From contig CANFOQ010000003.1 in NCBI GenBank assembly GCA_947448745.1, positions 40,746 to 104,745 of the forward strand: 64,000 nucleotides of DNA, written 5' to 3'. The notes under the pieces are model-generated. The model saw only the letters and a program-made list of their open reading frames with translations. It was not told the origin of the DNA and did not search any database. The position numbers and the translations under genes are program-made. The DNA comes from Comamonadaceae bacterium. GTDB taxonomy: Bacteria; Pseudomonadota; Gammaproteobacteria; Burkholderiales; Burkholderiaceae_C. Below are positions 37,701-45,786 of the stretch, in pieces; position 1 is the stretch's first letter; the number at the start of each line of letters is the position of its first letter.

Positions 37701-40234
37701 GTGGGATTGATGCCACGAACTACAACCTGCTGACCACCAGTGGCTCAACCACGGCCAACATAACTGCCAGGCCATTGACGGTGACTGCAACCGCCAGCGA
37801 TAGGGAATACAACGCAGATACAGTGGCCTCCTACACGCTTGCCAACAACGCGGTTTCAGGCGACACACTGACGATTGGAAGCACAGTCGGCGAATTCAGT
37901 GATGCGAATGCAGGCACATCTAAAACGGTGACCGTCAGGGGTATCACCAAAGCAGGTACAGACGCTGGAAATTACACCTTGACCAGCACCACTGCCACGA
38001 CATCAGCAACGATCCTGCCAAAGGTTTTGACTGCAAGCTTTACAGCAGTTGATAAAACTTATGACGGCTCCACAGTTGTAGATTCTTCAACATTGGCTAT
38101 CACCATCACGCCCACTACATTGGTAAGCAGTGAAGTTGTAACCGCGACAGGCACGGCCTCTTTCGCAGATAAAAATGTAGGCCTGAAAGTGGTCACCTTG
38201 GACTCGGTGAAACTAGTGTCGGGTAGCGGGTTGGCCAGCAATTACAGTTTGGCCAGTGGACTGCTGACAACGGCGAAGATTACAGCCAAAACCCTGACGG
38301 TGACCGCAGTTGCCAACAACAAAGACTATGACGGCACAACAACGGCTAGTTATTCACTCAGCAGCACGGGGCAAATCACGGGGGATCTGTTGAAATTAAG
38401 CAGCTTGAGTGGTGTGTTTAGCGATAAGAATGCTGGGACTGGCAAAGATGTGACCATCTCAGGGATTGGCATTTCTGGCCTTGATGCTGGCAACTACGCA
38501 CTGTCTATCACCACTTTAAATACCACTGCATCCATCAGGCAAAAAGCCTTGTCTGCCAGTTTGAGTGTGGCGCCCAAACTTTACGATGGAAAAACCACCG
38601 CCACTGGCGTTTTGACGATCACATCTGGTTTGGTCGGCGATGAAAAAGTGACCGCAACAGTGGATGCAGCTGAATTTCAAACCAAGAATGTGGTTGGGAA
38701 TAACCTTGTGACGGTCAAATCTCTTTCACTAGCAGATGAAAGCAGTGGGGAACTGATAAAGAATTACAAACTTGACTCTGGGCAAACCGCCGTGGGCATC
38801 ATCAACCAACGGCCCCTATCCGTCAACGTCGAAGTGACCCCTAAAGCCTTTGACGGCACAGCACAGCTTGTGGCCGATCAACTCGCCATCACACCAGTTG
38901 CAGCCACTTCCAATTCAGGCTTGGTGGGGAATGAATCCTTGAATTTCAGTGGCACTGGCACCTACAACAGTGCCCGCGTAGGAACCGCCAGCAAAGCCGA
39001 CATTGCATTGACCATGACCAACGGCAATGAGAAAGATACCAACCCTGGCTTGGCCCAAAACTACACCCTTGGTGACGCAAGCCGAAAGGTGGATGCCACC
39101 ATCACTGGAAAAACATTGACAGCCACCGTGACGAACACAGGCGTGACAAAAATTTATGATGCAAGCTTGAATGCGCCTGCAGGTTTTTCCCCAAAGATCA
39201 CCTGGACGGGCCTGGTCAGCGGAGACACTGTTGTCAGCACTGACCTGACAAGCTTGAGTGCCAGCTACAACGATGCCAATGTCAAATCAGCGAAAACACT
39301 CACCATCAGCGGTTTGGCGCTTCCAGAAATCACGGGGTCTCGCACAAACCCTTCAGATGACTACCTCTTGAGCCTCACCAATCCCACTGTGGCGGCCAGC
39401 ATCACCCCCAAATACCTGACCGCTTCAGGCATCACTGCAGCCAGCAAAACCTACGATCAAACCAGCAAAGCCACCTTGAACACCGCTGCTGCGGCCGTGC
39501 GCAATGGCAGCACCAGCAGTACCGATGGTCTTGCTTACAGCGCTGACAACATCGGCTTAGATACCAGCACTGCAACTGGCAGTTTCAAAGATGCGAATGT
39601 GGGCAACTCCAAAATCGTGAGCGTGAGCAACGTCAAGTTGACCAACATCGATTTGGGCAATTACGCTCTATCGCCGATCACAGCGACAGCCGATATCGCG
39701 CCTATTCGTTCAGCTGTATCGACATTCAGCGCCGAAACTGTCTCTGCCAACTTGGTTTCTGAACCCCCACTCAAACCGACACCACCGCTTGCCAAACAAG
39801 CAGATGCTGTGGTGGCCGACAGCGTTCAAAAACGTGTGACTTCCAAAGGCTTGGTCTTGCCCGTCGTGACCTACATGGCTGCGGCTGAGCCGCAGGATGC
39901 CAATCCAACAGCATCAGCTCTTGGGTCTTCGCTCAAGGCGTTAAGCCAATGGAGTGATGCACAAGTGCAATCCTTGCCCGCCGCCCAAGTGGCCTCTTTG
40001 GAAGCGCCGCAATTGAAACAAGTGCTGCGCCTGCTGGACGCTGATTCGCAAATCCGCGCCATCAACCCCCAGGTGTTGCCCAAGGTGGACTTGCAAACTT
40101 TGGCTGGCTTGAGCAACAAGCAGATCAACGCGTTCACGCCCGCGCAATTGGCCAACATGACCAAGTCGCAAATCAACTTCTTGATGCCGGTGTTGTCACC
40201 TGCCCAAATCAACGCCTTGCGGGGCAAGCCTTAA
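34715..40234 (+). CDS. Two-partner secretion exoprotein (TpsA, filamentous-haemagglutinin type) with YDG repeats
   Basis: 1839 residues. A signal peptide ends near LHA (23). The TPS domain (about 30-320) has the hallmarks VDWNSFNIG and SNPAGVLFGP (114-123) and is followed by a beta-helix. An MBG-like module (about 765-845) leads to about nine tandem YDG-type repeats of 80-100 residues (about 846-1660), each beginning like KxLTVTA...KxYDGTT and ending NYxLxxxxxTxxI. The last 170 residues form a different tail with short SPAQINALR-like repeats. Two-partner systems secrete such proteins to the surface as adhesins or biofilm factors. No VENN motif, toxin domain or immunity gene is seen, so it is not a CDI toxin. 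The repeat region appears AT-richer than the N-terminus. Confidence 0.9.
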   Translation: MKQVHRRTTLVSCLALMGLQLHAQTPPLASSALPQGAKVVSGQATVTQTAPNALSIGQTSNRAVVDWNSFNIGSQASVQFNQPNASSVVLNRVLDTNPSQILGRLSANGQVFISNPAGVLFGPTAQVNVAGLVATTQAISTDDFNTFGAALAVNGHQGAVVNQGQITAALGGYIALLAPEVRNEGVLLAREGTVALAAGSKTILQFADSKLVSVLVEQSVMDALVVNKQVIRADGGLVILSARSANAILGSVIQQSGTIETLSLVNREGRVFLDGGTQGLVDMGGQISAAGVAAGSKGGEVVVTGDKVTLSAQARVDASGQAGGGKVLIGGDWQGQNALIRQANEVIVKPGVVLNASALNKGNGGTVVVWSNIRNTQGSTQVQGQLLARGGALGGDGGRIETSGHQLNTAGVKGDASAKAGTAGTWLFDPWDVTITSSTSNNSSTDGVWTPSATGSQIANTAINSLLDAGTSVEVKTTGAVTGIEAGNITVNGAISTTKDSANLTLSADTSIIVNNSITLAGSGSTLNLSAGGSDSSSNGFVALGAPVSVDTLNVSVAGTGTVNQSKPLDVNNLRLQASASDVTLTHDNNRIGTVAANVKSLSLSSTQVSNAVSTSNPLGAGLTVGTVGLTSGISATGNVNVQVNKGNLFINDNIATTSTTDKAVILNAGADLSPGAYTGSTSSVNPFGYNILMTAGKTITMGAGGTGKLYTGSVLGSLVVAAYVGTSGLGRYRYNSNATLSNFSLALGTGLNLIYRQNPTLTLTSASQTIVYGNSFVPGTPTAAGFLNTDTSGIALSNLAEGLTNNRTSTSGYTRAGTYAITPTATDLLGYQFNTPVTGTLTVSTKPLIVAGVSADSNNKVYDGTTAASLGLSTDKLGIDVVSARAGSTTFADKNVGTGKTITASSLSLNGADAANYSISNLTATSTGNINKRDLTIFGLLGLDKVYDGGTSANLVVNSDDRIAGDKLSFASTASFASKDVGIGKSIGVTGISLSGIDATNYNLLTTSGSTTANITARPLTVTATASDREYNADTVASYTLANNAVSGDTLTIGSTVGEFSDANAGTSKTVTVRGITKAGTDAGNYTLTSTTATTSATILPKVLTASFTAVDKTYDGSTVVDSSTLAITITPTTLVSSEVVTATGTASFADKNVGLKVVTLDSVKLVSGSGLASNYSLASGLLTTAKITAKTLTVTAVANNKDYDGTTTASYSLSSTGQITGDLLKLSSLSGVFSDKNAGTGKDVTISGIGISGLDAGNYALSITTLNTTASIRQKALSASLSVAPKLYDGKTTATGVLTITSGLVGDEKVTATVDAAEFQTKNVVGNNLVTVKSLSLADESSGELIKNYKLDSGQTAVGIINQRPLSVNVEVTPKAFDGTAQLVADQLAITPVAATSNSGLVGNESLNFSGTGTYNSARVGTASKADIALTMTNGNEKDTNPGLAQNYTLGDASRKVDATITGKTLTATVTNTGVTKIYDASLNAPAGFSPKITWTGLVSGDTVVSTDLTSLSASYNDANVKSAKTLTISGLALPEITGSRTNPSDDYLLSLTNPTVAASITPKYLTASGITAASKTYDQTSKATLNTAAAAVRNGSTSSTDGLAYSADNIGLDTSTATGSFKDANVGNSKIVSVSNVKLTNIDLGNYALSPITATADIAPIRSAVSTFSAETVSANLVSEPPLKPTPPLAKQADAVVADSVQKRVTSKGLVLPVVTYMAAAEPQDANPTASALGSSLKALSQWSDAQVQSLPAAQVASLEAPQLKQVLRLLDADSQIRAINPQVLPKVDLQTLAGLSNKQINAFTPAQLANMTKSQINFLMPVLSPAQINALRGKP
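37253..39700 (+). repeat. Tandem YDG-type protein repeat region within the TpsA gene
   Basis: About nine diverged repeats, recognisable by KVYDGTT, KVYDGGT, REYNADT, KTYDGST, KDYDGTT, KLYDGKT, KAFDGTA, KIYDASL and KTYDQTS at regular intervals. They are diverged at the DNA level, so recombination-driven copy-number change is less likely than in young repeats. YDG/MBG domains are common stalk modules in bacterial surface proteins. Confidence 0.8.
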
Positions 40235-40911
40235 AACAGCTGCATTTGGTTGGCGTTCAACAAGTGGTTGGCCACAAACTGCCACAGCACCGGGTGGTGT
40301 TGGTTTTGGTGCCAATGCGGCTGCATGTATTTCTTGCTGTACCAATGCTGTTGGCTTTCCAAGTGGCAGCCAATCAAGCCCACATGGCCTTGCACGATGG
40401 CCATCGGGTCGCCATTGGCATAGGTGGCCACGGTTTGAAAGCTGCCGCCTAAAAAGGTGGGGCCGTCGTAGAAATACATCTGCTCTTCGCGGCCCAACCA
40501 TTTCACCGGTGCCACAGTGCCATACGATGACCGGATGTCGGCACGCGGTCGCTTGATGTATTGCACGCAGCGGGTGCGTTGCAGCAAATTGAAATAGTAC
40601 GCGTCGGCCCAATACGCGCCCATGCAAATGCCCAAGTACTTGCCACCGCGCTGCATGAATTCGCGCACATCGGCCAAATTGGGTTTGAGCACGCTGCGAA
40701 ACGCCGTGGCTTCACCGTCGCCACCGGGAAACACCACCAAGTCCACATCGTCGAAAAAACCCACCGCCACTTTGTGCTTGGTGAATATTTTGATGCGTGC
40801 CAAACCCGCAAAGGCGGCGATGATGCCATTGACCGAATCGGCCGAACAGGTGGGGTGCTGCAAGAAAATCGCGATGGTTTTCTTCATGCCCGGCACCACC
40901 TCTGCGGTCAT
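40231..40911 (-). CDS. BPL_N-domain (class I glutamine-amidotransferase-like fold) protein
   Basis: 226 residues, or 218 if the second ATG (40887) with AGAGG upstream is used; the first ATG overlaps the preceding stop as ATGA. The FPGGDGE segment and the nucleophile-elbow GICMGAYWA with its cysteine match the N-terminal domain of fungal biotin-protein ligases and related amidotransferase-fold proteins. The protein ends in a His-rich segment (HWHQNQHHPVLW). There is no biotin-ligase catalytic domain and no glutaminase partner. Function unknown; a cysteine hydrolase is possible. It is convergent with the TpsA gene, overlapping by 4 bp. Confidence 0.7.
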   Translation of the reverse strand: MTAEVVPGMKKTIAIFLQHPTCSADSVNGIIAAFAGLARIKIFTKHKVAVGFFDDVDLVVFPGGDGEATAFRSVLKPNLADVREFMQRGGKYLGICMGAYWADAYYFNLLQRTRCVQYIKRPRADIRSSYGTVAPVKWLGREEQMYFYDGPTFLGGSFQTVATYANGDPMAIVQGHVGLIGCHLESQQHWYSKKYMQPHWHQNQHHPVLWQFVANHLLNANQMQLF

Positions 40912-41891
40912 TGCGGGATGTCGAGCACCACGTTGCCGATGGTCTGCCCAGCTTCCACGGTTTCGTGCGCTTGCACGATGTCTTTCAGCGGAAACACCGC
41001 GCCAATGCAGTGCTGCAAAACGCCTTGGCTCAACATCTCAGACAGCTGCGCCAAACAGGCTTGGCGGTCTGCCAGTGTCAGGTCGTAAACCAAGAAAAAT
41101 TTCAAGCCGATGGAGGCAAACAACAAGGGCCTGAAACTGATGCTGATGTCGGGTGGTGGGTTGGAGCCATAGCAAATGACTTGACCGTGGTGTTTCACCA
41201 AGCCCTGCGCCAACCAACCCGCGGTGGTGGAGAAATCCATGTCAATGACTGCGTCCACGCCCTGCCTGTTGGTGATGTCTTTCACCCTGGCGACCACGTC
41301 CTCGGTTTTGTAAAACAAACAATGCGCCGCACCTGCGGCTTTGGCGTGGGCTGCTTTGGCGGGGTTGCCCACCGTGCCGATGACTGTGGCACCGGCTTGC
41401 GACAACATTTGCGTGATGTAGTGACCCACCGCGGAAGACGCACCCGTGACCAAGATGTGTTGACCGCGCACCTTGCCCGCCAAGCGCATGGCTTGCAGGG
41501 CTGTGAGGCCCGGAATGCCCATGCAAGCCCCGGCATGAAACGACAAGCTGTCGGGCATCAACACGGCTTGCGCACTGGGCAACACCACATATTGCGCCGA
41601 GGTGCCATCGGGGCGTTGCCACTGCGCGTTCCAGGTCCACACACGTTCACCGATGCGGCTGGCAGAAACGCCCTCGCCCACCGCGTCAATGACGCCCGCA
41701 CCATCGCTGTGCGGCAGGATGCGGGGTCCACCCAAGGGCCGTGCCATGCGCGACTTCACATCCGAAGGGTTGACCCCCGAAGCGTGCAACCGCACCCTCA
41801 CCTCACCGGCCGCAGGCTGGGGCGTGGGCAACTCGCCCAGCACCAAAACCTCGGCGGCTGCGCCATTGCGCTCATACCACGCTGCTTGCAT
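40908..41891 (-). CDS. Quinone oxidoreductase / zinc-type alcohol dehydrogenase-like protein (MDR superfamily)
   Basis: 327 residues. The N-terminal GroES-like domain has RLHASGVNPSDVKSR, which is typical of NADPH:quinone reductases, and the Rossmann domain has ILVTGASSAVGHYITQ. No zinc-ligand cysteine cluster is seen, so it is likely a zinc-free NADPH-dependent reductase. It lies 3 bp after phaB in the minus-strand PHB operon; a role in redox balance or in reducing small enones is plausible but unproven. Confidence 0.85.
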   Translation of the reverse strand: MQAAWYERNGAAAEVLVLGELPTPQPAAGEVRVRLHASGVNPSDVKSRMARPLGGPRILPHSDGAGVIDAVGEGVSASRIGERVWTWNAQWQRPDGTSAQYVVLPSAQAVLMPDSLSFHAGACMGIPGLTALQAMRLAGKVRGQHILVTGASSAVGHYITQMLSQAGATVIGTVGNPAKAAHAKAAGAAHCLFYKTEDVVARVKDITNRQGVDAVIDMDFSTTAGWLAQGLVKHHGQVICYGSNPPPDISISFRPLLFASIGLKFFLVYDLTLADRQACLAQLSEMLSQGVLQHCIGAVFPLKDIVQAHETVEAGQTIGNVVLDIPQ

Positions 41892-41894
41892 GCC

Positions 41895-42632
41895 TTAGCC
41901 CATGTGCAGGCCGCCGTTGCAGGAGAAGTCTGCACCGGTGGTGAAGCCTGATTCGTCGCCTGCCAACCAACCCACGATGGAGCCGATTTCTTCAGGCGTG
42001 CCCAAGCGTTTGACAGGAATGGTGGCGACGATTTTTTCCAGCACTTCGGGCTTGATGGCTTTGACCATGTCGGTGCCGATGTAGCCGGGGCTGACGGTGT
42101 TGACGGTCACGCCCTTGTTGGCCATTTCTTGCGCCAAGGCCATGGTGAAACCGTGCATACCGGCTTTGGCCGCCGAGTAATTGGTTTGACCTGATTGGCC
42201 TTTTTCGCCATTGACGGATGAAATTTGAATGATGCGGCCCCAACCCTTTTCAACCATGCCGGGCACCACTTGTTTGGTGACGTTGAACATGGCGTTCAAG
42301 TTGGTGTCGATGACGGCTTTCCAATCGTCCACGCTCATCTTCAAGAACATGCGGTCGCGCGTGATGCCCGCGTTGTTCACCAGCACATCGATGGGGCCGT
42401 GTTCGGCGACGGCTTTGCTGAAGGCTTCGGTGGTGGATTCCCAATCGGCGACATTGCCGACAGAAGCGTAGAAGGTGTAGCCCATGGCTTTTTGTTCGCC
42501 CAGCCATTTGTCGAAGTCACGGCTAGGGCCGCAACCGGCGATCACTTTGTAGCCCATTTTGTGCAAGCGGTGGCAAATGGCGGTACCGATGCCGCCCATG
42601 CCGCCCGTCACGTAGGCGATTTTTTGACTCAT
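41895..42632 (-). CDS. phaB: Acetoacetyl-CoA reductase
   Basis: 245 residues, short-chain dehydrogenase. The cofactor loop is TGGMGGIGTAICHRL; the catalytic S-Y-K are in ISSVNGEKGQSGQTNYSAAKAGMHGF, and the PhaB-specific VNTVSPGYIGTDMV follows. It makes (R)-3-hydroxybutyryl-CoA with NADPH for PHB synthesis. It is 33 bp downstream of phaC. No phaA thiolase is in this window, so the first step must be encoded elsewhere. Confidence 0.93.
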   Translation of the reverse strand: MSQKIAYVTGGMGGIGTAICHRLHKMGYKVIAGCGPSRDFDKWLGEQKAMGYTFYASVGNVADWESTTEAFSKAVAEHGPIDVLVNNAGITRDRMFLKMSVDDWKAVIDTNLNAMFNVTKQVVPGMVEKGWGRIIQISSVNGEKGQSGQTNYSAAKAGMHGFTMALAQEMANKGVTVNTVSPGYIGTDMVKAIKPEVLEKIVATIPVKRLGTPEEIGSIVGWLAGDESGFTTGADFSCNGGLHMG

Positions 42633-42665
42633 GTTGTTGTCTCCTCTGGTTGTTTTAAATATTGC

Positions 42666-44252
42666 TCACGCGCGTTTTTGAACATAGCGTCCGGGTGCAG
42701 GTTCGATGGCTTTCAAATTGCCCCGGCCATAGGTTTTGGGCGCAGCCACTTGCTGGCCTGCGTGTTTCTTCAGCCAAGCCGACCAATCGGTCCACCAACT
42801 GCCGGGGTGCTCTTTGGCTTTGGCCAACCAGCCGTCGATGCTGGCCGGGAAACTGCTGTCCGAGCGAATCCAATGGCTGCGTTTGTGGGCCGCAGGCGGG
42901 TTGATGACGCCCGCAATGTGGCCCGACGCGCCCATGACGAACCGCTTGGGACCTGGCAGCACCTGGGTGGAGGCATAAGCACCACCAATGGGCACGATGT
43001 GGTCTTCGCGTGAGCCGTAGATGTAGACCGGCAAATCGACTTTGCGCAAATCAATCTGTTCGCCACACACCGTGGCCTTGCCCGGTTGGATGAAGTTGTT
43101 TTCCAAATAGGTGTTGCGCAAATACCAGGCGTACATGGGGCCGGGCAAGTTGGTCGAGTCGCTGTTCCAGTAAAGCAAGTCAAACGGCGGTGGTGTTTCA
43201 CCCTTCAAGTAGTTGCCCACCACGTAGTTCCACACCAAGTCGTTGGGGCGCAAGAAACTGAAGGTGGAGGCCATGTCCCGACCAGCCATCAGGCCGCCAT
43301 CTGAAAACTGCGCTTCGCGGAATTTCACAAAAGCTTCGTCGATGAACACATCCAAAACCCCGGGGTCAGAGAAGTCGACAAAGGTGGTGAGCAAGGTGGC
43401 ACTGGCCACCGGGTCTTCCCCACGCGCGGCCAACACCGCCAGCGCGGAGGTCAGCAAGGTACCGCCCACACAAAAGCCCAGGGCGTTGATTTGCGGCATG
43501 TTGCCAATTTGTCGCGCCACCTCGATGGCTTGCATGACACCGCGCTCGACATAGTCATCCCAGGTGGTGTGCGACATGGACTCGTCCGGGTTGCGCCAAC
43601 TCACCACAAAGGTGCGGTGGCCTTGCGACACGGCATAGCGCACCAGTGAATTGGTGGGCTGCAAATCGAGGATGTAAAACTTGTTGATGCAAGGCGGCAC
43701 CAGCAAAAATGGGCGCTGGTAGACCTTGGCAGTGAGCGGCTTGTATTCGATGAGTTGGAACAACTCGTTTTCAAACACCACCGCACCTTCGGTGGTGGCC
43801 ACGTTTTTGCCCACCTCGAACAGGCTTTCATCGGTCATCGACACATGGCCTTGTCGCATGTCGTGCAGCATGTTTTGAATGCCTTGCTTGATGCTCTCGC
43901 CTTGGGTGTCGAGTGCTTTTTTCTGCGCATCCGCGTTGAGCGCCATGAAGTTGCTGGGGGATGTGGCGGCCACCCATTGCTCCACAGCAAACTGAATACG
44001 CGCACGGGTTTTTTCGTCGGTATCCACCTTTTCAGCCAAGGACATCATGGTGCGGGCATTGAGCAGGTACAACGCGGCATTGAAAGCAGCCACCGGGTTG
44101 TCTTGCCAGGCGGGGGCCGCGAAACGGCGGTCTTTGAGGGATGGCGCGGCGTTCAAACCTTGTTGCCACAGGGCTTGCAGTTCTTGCGCGTATTGCGCCT
44201 GCAGTTCGGTCAACTTCTCGGGCGGGATCTGGATGGCGGGAATTGACGTCAT
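42666..44252 (-). CDS. phaC: Polyhydroxyalkanoate synthase, class I
   Basis: 528 residues, a little shorter than typical class I PhaC (about 560-590), mainly at the N-terminus. The lipase-like box GFCVGG (259-264) places the nucleophile at C261. The catalytic aspartate lies in REDHIVP and the histidine in GASGHIAGVINPP. The N-terminal NPVAAFNAALYLLNARTMMSLAEKV region fits the family. It polymerises 3-hydroxybutyryl-CoA on granule surfaces. The gene heads phaC-phaB-oxidoreductase-BPL_N and follows pgeF by 77 bp. Confidence 0.93.
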   Translation of the reverse strand: MTSIPAIQIPPEKLTELQAQYAQELQALWQQGLNAAPSLKDRRFAAPAWQDNPVAAFNAALYLLNARTMMSLAEKVDTDEKTRARIQFAVEQWVAATSPSNFMALNADAQKKALDTQGESIKQGIQNMLHDMRQGHVSMTDESLFEVGKNVATTEGAVVFENELFQLIEYKPLTAKVYQRPFLLVPPCINKFYILDLQPTNSLVRYAVSQGHRTFVVSWRNPDESMSHTTWDDYVERGVMQAIEVARQIGNMPQINALGFCVGGTLLTSALAVLAARGEDPVASATLLTTFVDFSDPGVLDVFIDEAFVKFREAQFSDGGLMAGRDMASTFSFLRPNDLVWNYVVGNYLKGETPPPFDLLYWNSDSTNLPGPMYAWYLRNTYLENNFIQPGKATVCGEQIDLRKVDLPVYIYGSREDHIVPIGGAYASTQVLPGPKRFVMGASGHIAGVINPPAAHKRSHWIRSDSSFPASIDGWLAKAKEHPGSWWTDWSAWLKKHAGQQVAAPKTYGRGNLKAIEPAPGRYVQKRA

Positions 44253-44329
44253 GGCGTTGTCTCGGGCGTTTGGTGAAGATCTTATGCGGGGTATTAGATT
44301 TCGCCACCCCTACAAACCCCTGACATGAG

Positions 44330-45076
44330 TTAAGCCAAAGTGATTCCTGCGGCAAATCGGCCACTGCGGCCATCGCGCCGGTGCGAAAAATACACATGGG
44401 CTTGGGTGAAGGTGCACCACGCTGGGGTGCCGTCGTTGCCTTGCACCGCTTGCAGGCCGGCCTGAAGCAGGCGTTGCCGGGCCAACAGGGGCAGGTTCGC
44501 CAGGTGCTTGCCAGGTTCGGGCAAGGCCTTGAAAGCCCCGTCCAACGGGCCTTGCGGGGCGAAAGCGACGCGCACCTCGTCGCCTACTTCAAAGGCCTGC
44601 GGGCCAATGCAGGGACCCAGCCAAACCTGCCATGTGTGGGCAGCGCCGACATGTGACAAGGTTTTCAAGGTGTTTTCCAGCACGCCCGCCGACAGGCCAC
44701 GCCAACCGGCATGGGCCGCAGCCACCACCCGGGCATGGGGTTGGTAAAACAACACGGGCAAGCAATCGGCCACCATGATGGTGCAGGCCACGCCGGGCTG
44801 CTGGCTCCAACAGGCATCGGCCTCTTGGTGGTCTGGGGTGTGATCGTCTAGTTGAATCAATGCCGTGCCATGCACCTGGTTCAAAAACACGGGCTTGGCG
44901 CCCCACGCATCGGCCAAGCGTTGGCGGTTCACAGCCACATCGCTTGGGTCGTCACCCACATGCAAACCCAAGTTCAAGCTGTCACAGGGCGCTTTGGAAA
45001 CGCCGCCCGTGCGGGTGCTGCAAAACACCCGCGCACCTGGCCAGTCGGGCAAGCGAGGCAAGCCTTCAGGGTTCAA
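44330..45076 (-). CDS. pgeF: Peptidoglycan editing factor PgeF (YfiH / laccase-domain family)
   Basis: About 248 residues. The family motifs are present: CSTRTGGVSKAPCDSLNLG, FLNQVHGT, ADCLPVLFY, AAAHAGWRGLSAGVLENTL and GPCIGPQAFEVGDEV, with the histidine and cysteine zinc ligands (VHG, ADC, HAGWRG). No ATG fits the expected N-terminus. TTG at 45074-45076 (overlapping the maiA stop by 11 bp) or another TTG at 45052 with GAAGG upstream are the best starts; the long in-frame extension to 45283 lies inside maiA and reads as shadow sequence. PgeF removes L-Ser misincorporated in muropeptides, and older annotations call it polyphenol oxidase. Confidence 0.85.
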   Translation of the reverse strand: MNPEGLPRLPDWPGARVFCSTRTGGVSKAPCDSLNLGLHVGDDPSDVAVNRQRLADAWGAKPVFLNQVHGTALIQLDDHTPDHQEADACWSQQPGVACTIMVADCLPVLFYQPHARVVAAAHAGWRGLSAGVLENTLKTLSHVGAAHTWQVWLGPCIGPQAFEVGDEVRVAFAPQGPLDGAFKALPEPGKHLANLPLLARQRLLQAGLQAVQGNDGTPAWCTFTQAHVYFSHRRDGRSGRFAAGITLA

Positions 45077-45704
45077 AGTCGGGGCAGGCACTGGGTTGAG
45101 CTTGTTGAAAAGCGGGCAAGGCCATGCAGGCCTCGAACACCGCCATGGTGCGCGTGAAGCCGCCAAGCTCCACCTTGAAGCGCTGGGCGTTGAAGATTTG
45201 CGGCACCAACACGCAGTCGGCCATGCTGGGGGTGTCACCATGGCAAAACGCACCTGCGGGTGAATGTGCCAACTGCTTTTCAAAGGCTTGCAAGCCCAGG
45301 CTGACCCAGTGGCGGTACCAGGTGTTTTTCGTGTCCTCGTCCAACTTCAAGGTGCCACTCAGGTATTTCAAGATGCGCAAGTTGTTGATGGGATGGATTT
45401 CACAGGCAATGGCTTGGGACAAGGCACGCACACGTGCGCGGCCTGCGGCGTCTTTGGGCAGGAGTGCAGGCGTGGGATGGGTTTCATCCAAGTACTCGAT
45501 GATGGCCATGGATTGCGTCAGGCGCAGACCATCGATGTCGAGCATGGGCACCAAGGCATCGCTGTTGAGTTGGGTGAAGGCGTCTTGAAATTGCTCGCCT
45601 TTGGCCAAATGCACCGCGTGGTACTCGTAATTCAAACCTTTCAGGGCCAGCGCGATGCGCACCCGGAAAGAAGCAGAAGAACGGAAATAGTTGTGGAGTT
45701 TCAT
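45066..45704 (-). CDS. maiA: Maleylacetoacetate isomerase (zeta-class glutathione S-transferase)
   Basis: 212 residues from the ATG at 45702-45704. The N-terminal thioredoxin-like domain has the zeta-class motif SSASFRVRIALALKGL with the catalytic serine/cysteine-like region, and LTQSMAIIEYLDETHP binds glutathione. The C-terminal helical domain includes MADCVLVPQIFNAQRFKVEL. It converts maleylacetoacetate to fumarylacetoacetate in tyrosine/homogentisate degradation. No other pathway genes are adjacent. The Nudix gene diverges 82 bp away. Confidence 0.9.
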   Translation of the reverse strand: MKLHNYFRSSASFRVRIALALKGLNYEYHAVHLAKGEQFQDAFTQLNSDALVPMLDIDGLRLTQSMAIIEYLDETHPTPALLPKDAAGRARVRALSQAIACEIHPINNLRILKYLSGTLKLDEDTKNTWYRHWVSLGLQAFEKQLAHSPAGAFCHGDTPSMADCVLVPQIFNAQRFKVELGGFTRTMAVFEACMALPAFQQAQPSACPDFEP

Positions 45705-45786
45705 AGGCCCAGAGGATACCAAGGCGTCTGAACACCCTGACCCTGACCTAAACTCCCGACCTGCCTGCAACGCCTGAAAGCACCTC

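Noticed and set aside
39700..40234. Contact-dependent inhibition toxin tail in TpsA
   Set aside because: There is no VENN-like motif, no toxin-like domain and no small immunity gene downstream; the next gene is a convergent BPL_N protein.
45077..45283. 69-residue N-terminal extension of PgeF
   Set aside because: It lies fully inside maiA in another frame and is unlike any PgeF N-terminus.
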